A stretch of DNA of 64,000 bases from positions 8,432,001 to 8,496,000 of the forward strand of contig NC_057792.1 in NCBI RefSeq assembly GCF_014905175.1. The letters run 5' to 3'. Below are positions 48,702 through 59,247 of the stretch, piece by piece (within the stretch, counting starts at the first letter, position 1; every line of letters starts with the position of its first letter). Source of the stretch: Aphidius gifuensis (Eukaryota; Arthropoda; Insecta; Hymenoptera; Braconidae). Under the pieces are notes generated by a model that made no database searches, was not told the DNA's origin, and saw nothing but the letters and a program-made list of their open reading frames with translations. Both the position numbers and the translations under genes were made by a program.

Positions 48702-49351
48702 CACGGAAAAAAATTTTTAGCTGCAGTCACGAGGCGTTTGGATAGTTAACAAAGGATAGTTGATTTAATAATCAAGCCCGATATATTAAAAAGACAATCG
48801 GTTAGTTATTCCAGCCGACTGGATAGCTAGCGTGGCTAACCAACTCGTCAGATTCGACATAATCTCAATGTCAACAGCTGTTGTGTTCATAACCTCTCTT
48901 TTTTGACAGATCCACTAAATTATTATTAACAATGACTAAAATAATCCATATAGTTATTAAAAATTTAGCATAAGATTTTGTATTCAAGTTGGCGTTTATT
49001 TGGTGCATCAAATTTAGTATAAAATTAATTAGATAATAATTTTAAAAATTAGTAAATGTACATTAATATATTGTTTGTACTTCGTATGTCTATATACTTA
49101 TAGTTATGCATATACGCAATCCTAAATAGCTACTACAGCGATACCAGCTTGTCAGGCTTTGGATAGCTACCACAGCTATCCAAAGTGTAGCTAATGTAAC
49201 GAGTAGGCACGCTGTTTTCACAAGAATAGTAACCTGTCAAATGTGGATTGCCAAAATAACAATCCTCTGCTAACTATCCAAAGGTTAGTTAGCCGTGGAT
49301 AGGAGAGACAGCTATCCAGCTCGTTGCTGCAGCTAAAAATTTTTTTCCGTG
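48702..49351. mobile_element. CACGGAAA-terminated element with precise empty site
   Basis: Perfect inverted termini of 25 bp (CACGGAAAAAAATTTTTAGC, then tgcag) and TA on both sides. The opposite arm of the host element has the uninterrupted version (complement of atcggtctacactttttt at 48571-48588), proving the 2-bp TA duplication. Subterminal words are ggatagcta/tagctatcc in both orientations. Non-coding. Confidence 0.85.
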
Positions 49352-49968
49352 TAGACCGATTTTGACATCCACAAAAATGTTAAAAATTTGACATTTAAAA
49401 AAATGTAAATTGTCTTGAAGAAAATATGCATATAAATATGATTATGTTTTAAATTATTTATTTCAATCTTTTCTTAATTATAAAATTACAAACAATCACA
49501 CAATCTATTAATAATAATATTAATATTCAGAAAATAAATTTATTTGTAATAAAATGGATATATAATATAAAAAAAAATTGACACAAACGAGCAAAATGAT
49601 AGGTTAGGTATGACATATTGATAATAAAAAGTAAATAATTATTTATTCCGAACGGATATGATCTCGATGAAACAAAAAAAAAGATGAACTGAAGAATAAC
49701 TTATGTTTTGTAACTTCTTTAATTATATTATTTATTATTATAATATGTATTAAACTTATTTCTGTAACACAGAGTTTTATTGGGCGTTGTTCGCTGGTAG
49801 AAGCGAGAGAAAATAATTAATGCAACTCACAAGACCTAGCGGACATCTCTCAACTAATTTTTAACATTTATGAAAAAAGTCAACTTCAAAATTTAACATT
49901 TTTTTAAGTGTTAATTTCATTTGTCAAATTTACATTTTTTCTAATTTTTACATTTTTTCAAATCTTAA

Positions 49969-50519
49969 GGTTGATTCCAAGTCCCATCGCCGTACCAATA
50001 TTTATGCCACAAAGGGCCCGTATATTAATAACGCTATTTTTTATTCCCCGTATCCTGAAATTTTTGTGGCGCCACTGATGAAAAAACCAAGTTCTTTAGT
50101 AGTATGTGTGTGCGCGGCAACACACTAGCAAACAAAGTTTACGTCGTACGCCAAAACCGTGCTTGTGTTCATGTCTGTGTGCCGCGCATCTAGCAAAATT
50201 TCGAAGTTTAAAAGTTAAATATTTATTAAAAGAAAAAGAAGAAAAAATTGAAATAATTATCAAAATTTCGTCTTGTCCAGGGCTACAATCTGATAGTAAA
50301 TGTACAGTTTTGAATCAACACAAAAAAAAGTTATTCGTAAAAACATGAGGTAACGCGTATACCTTGTGTGTTAAAGTTGTCAACTTTGACAGTAAATATC
50401 TCGAAAAAAGCAAACAAGAAAAAATTCAAAAAAATTCACAATATAGATAATTATTTCATTTAGAAAATAAGCCGAAAAAATCGAAAGTCTATCAGAAATT
50501 CAGATATTCGGAATCAACC
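49969..50519. mobile_element. TTAA-inserting MITE, copy 3 (divergent)
   Basis: Ends GGTTGATTCCAAGTCC and the inverse of GGTTGATTCCGAATATC, with TTAA on each side (49965-49968, 50520-50523). It shares gttaaagttgtcaactttga and the following cgaaaaaa... region with copies 1 and 2, but is shorter (551 bp) and otherwise different. Non-coding; the 80-codon frame inside is not conserved. Confidence 0.8.
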
Positions 50520-50616
50520 TTAAAGATGAAAAAATGTTAAATTTTCATTTCATCAATTTGACATTTTTATTTTAACATTTATATTTTTTTTACATTTTAC
50601 ATTTTTTTTTACTGCG

Positions 50617-51396
50617 TAGAGTGCGTTGATTAGCACAGTCAATTTTCGTTGTGAGTGTATTAGTGTTTACTGTATTTTCTAGTAAATTTGAATGTAAAAT
50701 TTAGTAAAATGACACACAATATGGCCGCCGACTTGAAAAGTTAATTCTGAACAGTTTATAAAGAATGACTTTTTTTTATTAGTCTCTGAGATTACGAGTT
50801 ATTAAAATGGATGTTCTGTGAAAAAAATAAAAAATATCATGTGTTCCACCAGTATATTATATATATATACAAACTTCCGTAAAGTTAACTATTTAGTTTA
50901 GTTCAATTCCTGGTTGTGAGACGAAATGACACAAAGATTGAATAAATTATTGAATTATCATGTAATTTCAAGCTTTTCTATTACTGCAGCAAAGTTTATT
51001 ATTGAGAATTTATATATAAACAATTTATGGAGAATGACTTTTTGTGATTTGTCAATTAGTTTCCGATTTTTGAGAGTGTAAACAGAAAAAAAAAATTTTG
51101 CTGGGGTTTGATTCCCATTCTCAGTGAATCTAGCATAAACTACCAAACTTTACAGTAAAAAATGTCAAACTTTTAAATAAAATTTAGTAAATAATATTAG
51201 TACCGGTAGTTAGTATAATTTCAGTCTACTCAATTTTACTAAAAAATATATAGTAAAATTTAGTCATTTTTTCAAAGAAAAATTACAATAAAATTAAGTA
51301 AATTTTATGGCTATATACTATACTATGGTTGAATACTTACTAAACTTTATAGTAAAAATTATTTGTCAATATACGAGTAACTCTCAAAAATGATGA
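50617..51396. other. Region of tagtaaaatttagtaaa words
   Basis: Irregular repeats of agtaaaatttagta in both orientations occur at 50660-50710 and 51130-51370. Two B-box-like phrases (agttcaattcctggttg at 50898 and ggggtttgattcccattc at 51102) lie between. It resembles another degenerate satellite element, but I cannot fix its ends. Confidence 0.4.
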
Positions 51397-51977
51397 CACG
51401 CGGAAAAAAATTTCTGGCGAATGCCACTATACTTCTGGTTGCCACAACTGAACAAAGTTCCGCCGATGGAAGTTCGGTTACAGCAACCGAACTCGCGTAC
51501 AGTAACTGAGTTAAGCTATATCAACCATACTGTTCAGCTGTGAGAGCTGAACAATCGTATCATCATATTTTTAATTTAGGTTATGTTTTTTGACAGATGC
51601 TTTATTAACAAAAAAAATATATTAACTTCTACTTTTCCATAAAATCATCTTGTTATTTTTCTAGTTTCTATTTTACTAAAACATTTTCCTCAAAATTATC
51701 TATGAACAAATTATTATTTATAATTAATATTTAATTTCAAAGATATAGGAAAAATCCGGCTAACGTTATATGAGCATGCGTGTATAGCTTAAAGCACGAT
51801 ACTTCAGCTGAGACCACTATAAGTTTGGTTGTGGTAGCTGAACTCGATTACTTGAATTAAGTTCAGCTCTCACAGCTGAACAAATAGTTGCAGTCACTGA
51901 ACGTATAGTGACTGCAACCATACTCCTGTGACTGAACTTTTTACAGTGGAATTCGCCAGAAATTTTTTTCCATGCAG
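51397..51977. mobile_element. CACGCGGAAAA element with gttcagct subterminal words
   Basis: Left CACGCGGAAAAAAATTTC and right inverse of CTGCATGGAAAAAAATTTC; the inner 20 bases (ctggcgaatgccact) also match. GA flanks both if the right end is at 51977. Internal palindromes such as gttcagctgtgagagctgaa and gcagtcactgaacgtatagt are spread over both halves. Non-coding. Confidence 0.6.
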
Positions 51978-52009
51978 GAACTGTTAGCAACTGTGGATAA
52001 GTAAAGTAT

Positions 52010-52200
52010 CCAGGTAAGTAAAATATTTAGCTAAGTAAAAAATCTAGATAAGTAAAAGATGTAGCTAAGGAATAGATGTAGCTAAGTAAAAAATATAGCT
52101 AGGTAAAAAACATAGCTTATTAAAAAATCTAGCTAAGTAAAAAAATCTAACTAAGTAAAAAATATAGCTAAGTAAAAAATATTGATAATTCGAAAACTAT
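52010..52200. repeat. ~20-bp tandem array (tagctaagtaaaaaatc)
   Basis: About nine irregular units with the core agctaagtaaaaaa. Similar words are inside the MITE at 33481-33785, so the array may be a decayed relative. Confidence 0.7.
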
Positions 52201-52422
52201 TCGAGATATAGAAATTTCCTGAGAAAATTTCCTACAAGAAACTACAAAAAAAATGGGGTGTCTCGGATATCGTAATATCCCCGTGTTACGTTTTACTTGA
52301 ATCACGAAATTTTTTTTTTTTCAGATTTTTAAAAATAGTTTCATAATAAAAAAAAAGCGTATCCCGAATCAATTAAATATAAAAGTAGACAATAAAAAAA
52401 AGAAAACAGTTGAAATACACAT

Positions 52423-53801
52423 CCCAGGTAGGATCCCACAAGGGTGCCAGGCGTGTTACAAGCTTGTGTTTCCTAGCCTTGGTGGACTAGAATGTGCCTA
52501 GCTTGGCACAGAGAATTTTTCCAGTCATTGCACAAGACTTGTTAATCTAGGCTTGTACCAAGCCTGTGTCGATTGTTATTTCCAAGCCTCACACAAGGTT
52601 GAAAATTCCAAGCTCGTGTCAAGCTTGTATTTACAGCCATTGCACAAGACTTGTTATTCCAGGCTTGTACCAAGCCTGTGACAATCGTTAATTCCAAGCC
52701 TTACACAAGGTTAAAAATTCCAAGCTCGTATCAAGCCTGTATTTACTATTTACTGTCATTGCACAAGACATGCTAGTCCAGGCTTGTACCAAGCCTGTGT
52801 CAATCGGTAATTCCAAGCTTTAAACAAGGTTGAAATTTCCAAGATTGTGTCGAGCCTGTATTTACAGTCATTGCACAAGACTTGTTAGTCCAGGCTCGTA
52901 ACAAGCATGTGTCAATCGTTAATTCCAAGCCTCACACAAGGTTAAAAATTCCAAGCTCGTGTCAAGCCTGTATTTACAGTCATTGCACAAGACTTGTTAG
53001 TCCAGGCTTGTACCAAGCCTGTGTTAATCGTTAGTTCCAAGCCTCACACAAGATTAAAAATTTCAAAATTGTGTCAAGCCTGTTTTTCAGTCACTAGACA
53101 AGCCTTGTTAATCCAGACTCGACACAAGACTGTCCCCTTGATTTTTCCCGCCCTCACACGAGCCTCGTAATACAGCCTTGTTTCAAGCTGGTGCCCATTG
53201 TTTCACCAAGCCCGACACGAGACTTGACTTATGCATATATTTAACTCAAAAAAAAAAAATTATAGTAATTAGATATATAAATTTAATATAAATTTCAAAT
53301 AAAAATTATCAGGCTTTGACTATTGTGTGAGGATTTGAGGACTGTGTGTTTAGTCTCAATAGAATTTATTTATATAAAAAATTTTGACGACCACTTTTAT
53401 CAATACCCCGATGGTCGACATGATAGTGCATTGGACTTCCACGTGAGAGGCCCCGGATCGATCCCGCGTCGCGTCCCTAGTTTTTCGTTTAATTATTATC
53501 GTTCAATAGAATTGTCTGAATTAAAAAATAACAATGTTGGAATTAATAAATTAACAATAATAATAGATTAACCATAATAATTTATTTATATTTTTTTTAA
53601 ATTGTTTCTGGAAGTTTGTGTCAAGCCCGAGGCACAAGGCTGGAATACGAGTCTTGACACGAGGCTGGGACACGAGCCTTGGCACAAGGCTTGTCATCAA
53701 GCTTGTAACATAGGCACATTTCCAATCACTTAACAACCTTGGCACAAGCTTGTAGCACAAGCTTGTGCCAGGCCTGGCACAATCGTTTACTCCTACCTGG
53801 G
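52423..53801. mobile_element. CCCAGGTAGGA-terminated caagcct satellite element (full copy)
   Basis: Starts CCCAGGTAGGATCCC and ends with the inverse (actcctacctggg); AT flanks both. The left arm has five to six roughly 115-bp units; the right arm is the shorter inverted set. Nearly colinear with 17239-18430, which lacks some units and part of the right arm. The 53323-53571 frame runs over the tRNA-like module and is not coding. Confidence 0.8.
53404..53475 (+). other. tRNA-like module
   Basis: Same module as 18056-18127: gatggtcgacatgatagtgc, ttggacttccacgtgagagg, ccccggatcgatcccgcg. The B-box core GATCGATCCC differs from GTTCGATCCC by one base. Confidence 0.6.
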
Positions 53802-53807
53802 ATGTAT

Positions 53808-54190
53808 TTGAGTGGAAATTCAAATCAAGTTTCAATCAAAAACTTAATCAGGCAACATTGATTTCAAATCTATTCTTGATCAAAACTTTATCAAGATTCT
53901 TGATTAAAACTTGATTAAAAAATTTAAAGAAAAATTATTTTATAATTAATTTTTTATTATTCTTATGCATGTTTTCCTGTTACCACATAGAAGAGCGAAA
54001 GAGAGAAATAAATTTGTAGGGATTTTTTATTTTCTAAATTACGCATCTTACGGAATTCGAACCGGTGAAGTATAAATTATAAATTATAACTAATAAAGGA
54101 ACGGTTTAGACCACTTGGCCACGGAGGAAAACAATACTGACTGTAATTTGCTGAAGTTGTAGATCTCTAGATGTAAATTACGTATGATGG
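53808..54190. mobile_element. Decayed CCCGAGTGGAAATTC-type element, one arm
   Basis: The start tttgagtggaaattcaaatc aligns with the terminus CCCGAGTAGAAATTCAGGTC, with the three C changed to T. It is followed by ttgatcaaaactttatc-type words, the decayed gatcagg kind. The opposite terminus was not found. A tRNA-like module is present, supporting the assignment. Confidence 0.45.
54058..54127 (-). other. tRNA-like module
   Basis: Minus strand: ccgtggccaagtggtctaaa is a very good A-box region and accggttcgaattccg a good B-box/T-arm. The centre has been replaced by A+T-rich sequence (tataatttataatttat). Confidence 0.55.
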
Positions 54191-54955
54191 AGGGAAAATT
54201 AATCTTCAAGACATATTTGTATGTCAGTAATATATCATTCGATTTTTTAATTAATAGTGATTTAAATGACTTGCCTAACAAAACCATGTTAATTATTTCT
54301 TTCTTTTTACATCAATTTTTAATTCAAAAAAGATCAACACAGGACAGAAGTATACACCATTTGCCGGTGGGACATTTCAATCCCTGCTGTGATAAAAGGA
54401 CTCCAGCGGTGAACGTTTGGTACTCGTGAAGACATCCTTTTTCAAACTGGACTTTAAAGCATTTGGCTAGTCCATGATTTAGTATCACGTCCTTCCATTC
54501 TAATTGATAATTCGAAAAAAATACACGCATTTACTTTCTTAAGTCAGTAGGAGGGTGCAGACCCACATTACAGATTTTATAGCTCAACGTGATGAATTTA
54601 ACTAAAAAAAGAAATAAATTAATAAAAATCTAAAGCAACATTTAAATATACACATTTACAACTCATAATTTTAATTATCGTACGGCTTTACTATTTTCAA
54701 ACAAAAATCATCAATTTACGTTAGAATAATAATTCCTTATTTATAACTTTGATTTTGTACAAACCTACGGTATGACTTAATAGCTGAAATAAAATTGAAT
54801 AAAAAACATTGAAATATATGGTTTACACATTCAACATGAATACAGTAACAAGTTAAAAAGCATTGGAATTAGTGAGTAAGCCAATCGAAGTAAGTTTTAA
54901 CTAAAACATTGTTTAACTTCATGTTGTTCCTTATCATTTGGATATTTCATTATTA
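54191..54955. other. No recognisable gene
   Basis: Overlapping open frames on both strands (54184-54429 plus, 54324-54530 minus) without domains; 54310-54500 has more balanced composition than its surroundings and could be unique DNA. Confidence 0.35.
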
Positions 54956-55763
54956 CCCAGGTAGAAAGTGACGACGGGCACAAGCCTGAGACAAGCCTGA
55001 TTACCCGGCTTTCGGGCCTGTGTCAAGCCTGAGACACAAGCCTGTGTCAAGTCTAGAATGTTCACGATGTATTTGCTGCTGTCGGACCGGCTGTCGGACC
55101 GGCTTGCAAAAAAAATTATAAAAAAATATAAATAAACAATTATTATTAATTTATTAATTTGACATTATTATTTTTTACGCGATACAATTTAAATTAACGA
55201 TGATTATATGAACGAAAATAAACAGCGTAACGGGGGATCGATGCGAGGTCTCTCACGTAGAACTCCAATGCTCTATCAAGTCAACCACCGGGGTATTCAT
55301 GAAAGAGTCAGTCAAAATTTTTTATATGAATGAATTTATTCGAGAGTCAATACACAGTCCTTGTAAAAGCCTGGCACGATAGTCAAAACCTAATAATTGT
55401 TATTTAGAATTTCTATTTACAATTTATAGATCTAATTAATATAATTTTTTTTTTTTTAATTGAATATATGCACAAGTCAAGTCCCGTGTCAGGCTTGGTA
55501 AAACGGGCTTGACACAAGGCTCGTGTGAGGCCGGGGAAAACAAAAAAAACAGGCTTGACACCGTCTTGGACTATTGAGGCATGTGTGAGGTCGGTTGAAA
55601 ACAACGGGGACAGTCTTGTGTCAAGCCTGTGTTAACAAGGCTCGTGTGAGGCCGGGGAAAACAATGGGCACAAGCTTGTGTCAAGCCTGTGCTCCCAAGG
55701 CTTGATACACGACCCTCGCACAAGCCTGGCACAGTTGTTCAAGCCCGAGAACTTCTACCTGGG
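54956..55763. mobile_element. CCCAGGTAGAAA-terminated caagcct element (compact)
   Basis: Starts CCCAGGTAGAAAGTGACG and ends with the inverse of CCCAGGTAGAAGTTC; TA flanks both. Short arms of caagcctgagacaagcctg and ggcttgacacaaggctcg words; a minus-strand tRNA-like module at 55229. It has the CCCAGG start of the caagcct group and the GTAGAAA continuation of the gatcc group, so it links the two. Confidence 0.75.
55229..55296 (-). other. tRNA-like module
   Basis: Minus strand: ccggtggttgacttgataga, then gcattggagttctacgtgag, then cgcatcgatcccccgtt. A more diverged member of the 18056 group, still with tRNA order and spacing. Confidence 0.5.
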
Positions 55764-56379
55764 TATTTTTTATTTACCATAAAGGGACAGAGGCTCGAAA
55801 TAGTCACCCCTTTTTTTTATGTAAAATTAACTAAAAATTTTTTTATTTTGTTTTTATTGTTTTTAATAGACTTTTATCACCTTTGAACTACTAATTAATG
55901 ACATATTTAATGTAGGTCATGTTTGGGTTTTTTTCTTTTTTATTTTTAAATTTTTTGATTGGTTTAATTTTTTTTCAAAATGGCGTTGGATTAATAATGC
56001 GGTGAAATTCAAACCTGTAAATTTTTTAACAACACATTAAAATATTCATTATAATCAAATTAATAATAATGAAAATAAGAAATGATATACGTATATATAT
56101 ACGTATAGGTATTATTCAAAATTTTAACAATTAATATTCAAATTTAAAAAATAGCTCAAAAACATAAAAATAATTTTTTTTTACTAAAAAATGGATGATG
56201 ATAATATCAGAAATGGCCAGATGGAAGCTCTACTCAATTTTTGAGTATCTTGGTGGGATTCTGGATAAGTTTAAATTTTACCTCTTTTTTATTCTTTTGT
56301 AACATTAAAATGATGAAATAAATTGACCAAAGTGTGTTTTAAGTGGTACAAGACATATTTTTTACAAGACAATAATTTT
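55764..56379. other. No recognisable gene
   Basis: A+T-rich spacer with long T-runs between a satellite element and the pogo-like region. Confidence 0.4.
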
Positions 56380-56520
56380 TTTAACACTTTTATTGTAGGT
56401 CTAGGTAGTCTGAGACCTATTTTTTCTTCAGCTGAATGACAAAAACGGGTGGCGTATATTCTTGAGAAAGAAGATGAGCTTCGTGGACTGAGGACTACTC
56501 GAACAAGAGTATACAATTAA
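56380..56520 (+). repeat. Inverted copy of the pogo-like element's 5' region
   Basis: The plus strand carries gtctgagacctattttttct and reads AYILEKEDELRGLRTTRTRV, the same as the minus-strand stretch at 63480-63620 (MAAYIPEKEDELRGLGTTQT). Thus the two outer sides of the 56.4-63.6 kb structure are inverted repeats that contain the start of the transposase reading frame. Confidence 0.65.
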
Positions 56521-56711
56521 TATTTGAATATAGAAGCTCAGCTCATCAATTCATCAAACATACAATTAATTTTTTTTACTGAAAGAGATAGATCAGTTTA
56601 ATAAATAATAACAAAATAAATAAAAATAAACAGATCAACAAATGAGAATGACAACAATTCCAATAAATATAGAACTATGATGATGAAGAATAGGTTCTAC
56701 AATCCCAAAAT

Positions 56712-56935
56712 TTATTTAATGATTTTTTTTTTATTATCTTGTGAGCATTCTATTCGTGTCCAAACATTGCACATATCACATTGGATCCATATTCCATCTG
56801 ATCTAGAATATTTTACCATATTAAATGTTTTTTTCTTCAGTTTGTGCTGTTTATAAATATTTCTACTTGGAGGCATGTGTCTGTCATTATTTACATTTAT
56901 TTCATCATCATAATCTTCATCAGCATCATCACTTT
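56712..56935 (-). pseudogene. pogo/jerky-like transposase, C-terminal fragment
   Basis: Minus-strand reading: acidic ESDDADEDYDDEINVNNDRH, then MPPSRNIYKQHKLKKKTFNM, then SDGIWIQCDMCNVWTRIECS and stop. A W-x-Q-C-x2-C-x2-W ending resembles the PHD-like Cys tail that closes many pogo/Tigger-type transposases in insects. It is cut at 56935 by the terminus of the 56936-63003 element. The DDE region that should lie between this tail and the fragment at 63004 is missing, so this pogo copy was internally deleted as well as interrupted. Confidence 0.55.
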
Positions 56936-56939
56936 CCTA

Positions 56940-57590
56940 GTGGAAATTTTTCTCCACCTTTTGTCCACCTTTCTCCGCCTTGTGTCTACCTATCTCCGCC
57001 TTTTCTCCACTTTTTTCCACCTTTTCCCGAAAATGACCCATGGTTAGATAAATGGTGGACAAATTCCTCCAACCTTTCTCCACCTAAAATTTATTCTGAC
57101 TTTTCTCCATCTTTTCTCCATCCTTTCTTCACCACTTTTCCATTCTTTCTTCACCCTTTCTCCAAATTTTCTTTATCATTTGTCCGACTTTTTTCCAACT
57201 TTTTCAATTTTCAATTTTTCAAAAAAAAAAATGACTAATTAGTAATTGTTAGATAACGCAAAGCATGATGACGTTCATTTCTTTTGAAAAAAATAAAATT
57301 TCGAAGACACCTTTTTCCAAAAAAGTCGATATACCTAAGGTACTTGGTCTACAAAACTCCCGTTATCGTTTTATAATAGAAAAAGACTCGTATAAATTTT
57401 AGGTGGAAAAAAGTCGGAATAAATTTGAGGTGAAGGAAGTTTAGTAATCGTAAAAAAATAAAGTAATTATTTTCAGGTTGAGAAATGGCAGAAAGGTCGG
57501 AGATATGGTAGGAAAAAGGCTCGAGAAAGGTCGGAATAAATTTTAGGTGGAAAAAAGTCAGAATAAATTTTAGGTGGAGAAAGCTCCGTG
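56940..57590. repeat. ctccacct subterminal array and its inverse
   Basis: 56940-57200 is made of ctccacctt, ctccgcctt and ctccatc words; 57380-57590 has the inverse (aaattttaggtggaaaaaag twice, aggtggagaaag). The ctccacctaaaatttattct block at 57078 pairs with 57535-57590. The 137-codon frame over the left array is a repeat artefact. Confidence 0.7.
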
Positions 57591-58222
57591 TAGAAATTTG
57601 TTCGGGATAGCCTGAACACGGATCCGGATCGGATCAGGAAATCGTAAGGTTATCCCTATTCAAGTATCTCTATTACATCCTGATCCATTCTGGATTAGGA
57701 AATCGTAGGGCTATCCCTATTCAGGTATCACTATCATATTCTGATTTTAACTGGATCAAGTTTACCTTACTACAGCCTGAACAAAGAAAGCCGGATCGAA
57801 TCCTGACCAGGACTTGATCAAGTTAAAATATTGAATATTATATTTTTTTGTTTCACAATTTACTTGATCCGGTCAGCATCAGGTAAACACTATCAAATCC
57901 TGAATGGGGTAACCTTGATCAAATTCTGAACAGGACTTGATCAAGTTAGAATATTAAATGAAATATTTTTTTTTTTAAATTTACTTGATCTGCTCAGCAT
58001 CAGGCAAACACTATCAAATCTTGAATAAGAAAACCCTGATCAATTCCTGACCAGGACTTGATCAAGATAAAATAATAAATGAAATAATTTTTTTTTTCAC
58101 TTTTTACCTGATCCGGATAGCATCAGGTGAACACTATCAAATTTTAAATATGGGAATCTTGATGAAATCCTGACCAGGACTTGGTCAAGTTAAAATAATA
58201 CATAAAATAATTTTTATTTCTA
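57588..58222. mobile_element. Nested decayed gatcc element truncating the transposase
   Basis: The left ccgtgtagaaatttgttcgg and the right end tttctactcaaa are degenerate versions of CCCGAGTAGAAA. Internal words are cctgaacacggatccgg and units of about 120-130 bp with cttgatcaagttaaaat and gcatcaggtaaacactatc (57830, 57940, 58060). Its right edge lies inside the transposase frame after residues TDRSF, so its arrival removed or displaced the C-terminal half. Confidence 0.55.
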
Positions 58223-59247
58223 CTCAAATTGAAATAAAATGAAATGAAAGATCTGTCAGTACGTTGTATTTCATTGACAGAAGTATACACAGTTCGTTTT
58301 TCTACTCTTTTTCCAACAACAAGACAACGCTCACATGCACTAATAGCACCATGATTTTTGATATTTTTTACTACTGAACGTGCTGGTCTGTCACACACAA
58401 ATGCTTTCATTTTTATGGCTAATTTTTCATTATCAATATCACTCCCTTTTTTTAACAATACATTGAATTCATCAACAAATCGTCTAAAATAAAATTCAAG
58501 ATTCGATGGTTTACCCACGCCACAGTACAATGCAATAGGAAAAGGTTTATACACATCATCTTTCAAGTAAACTTTGCCTAAAATTGGCCAAAATTGTTTC
58601 CCACTTGATTTATACGGTGATGATCCATCAACGTTGAAAATCATATGAATTTTTTTATCAGGATGTAATATTTTGTTGATCGTTTTTTTTAAATGATTCT
58701 CCAATCCAAAATATACAATTTCACCATCAGTAGTTTTTCCAGGACAATTTTCGATGATATATTCAGCTGATGCAGTTTTTAAAAATGTTTTAGAACATGT
58801 TGGTAGTTGTGGTAAAAATTGTTTTTTCAACATTTTTAAAAGTTCATCCTGTTTAGTTTGAGCGAGATTTGAATTTAATGCCCACTGTCGAAATTTATCA
58901 ATAAAACTTTCATTATCATTATGTTCATTATCACTTTCATAATCACCAACCTCTTCAGCAATAACAGAAACATCTTGGAATGCTGGTTGTTCATACCAAT
59001 CTTGATCATCTTCATTTATCGAGTTTTGTTCTTCGTCACACTCCATGTGTATATGTTGTACCTCATCCAGCTGACACTCGTCATGAATGCTCAGGATAAC
59101 GTCTTTTTTGTCACCACCATCATCAACATGCGTTGCTATTGACAACGCTGCACCATTTGCTTGTTCAACATGTACACTTTGAGAAACATCTTTGACTTTA
59201 CGAATCTTTCTGAATTTTTCTACTCTTAATCTATTTAATTCTTTTTT
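58144..59247 (-). pseudogene. Tnp2/CACTA-like transposase, N-terminal portion
   Basis: The minus-strand frame is open from 59247 (no ATG; KKELNRLRVEKFRKIRKVKD) and resembles insect proteins of the EnSpm/CACTA Tnp2-like group. In order: acidic N-terminus; FIDKFRQWALNSNLAQ and LKKQFLPQLPTCSKTFLKT; YFGLENHLKKTINKI; IFNVDGSSPYKSSGKQFWPI with the presumed first catalytic Asp (DG); PFPIALYCGVGKPSNLEFYF; then KAFVCDRPARSVVKNIKNH and SACERCLV, with the presumed second catalytic Asp (CDRPAR) and a C-x2-C pair. After TDRSF the reading enters the nested gatcc element, so the last 30 or so residues are repeat-derived and the catalytic Glu half is missing. The start is probably supplied by an upstream exon. 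It faces the DUF4806-like gene across about 790 bp. Confidence 0.65.

Larger units (their letters stand above)
44887..50616. mobile_element. Outer CACAGTAAAA element with atgttaaatttaacat arms
   Basis: The left terminus CACAGTAAAAAAA is cut 19 bases in by copy 4 of the asymmetric family and continues at 48536 as aaaaatgtaaaatttaacat. The right terminus is the inverse of CGCAGTAAAAAAAAATG at 50616. TA flanks both ends. The body is an array of aaaatgtt/aacatttt words in both orientations. Three other elements are nested: 44906-48535, 48702-49351 and 49969-50519. No coding of its own. Confidence 0.65.

Noticed and set aside
56825..57238. 137-codon plus-strand ORF rich in Pro, Phe and His
   Set aside because: Arises from the ctccacct array plus the antisense of the pogo C-terminal tail; no independent coding signal.
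58144..58250. C-terminal 30-odd residues of the transposase frame
   Set aside because: The DNA belongs to the nested gatcc element (word pattern and degenerate CTACTC terminus), so these residues are not original protein.
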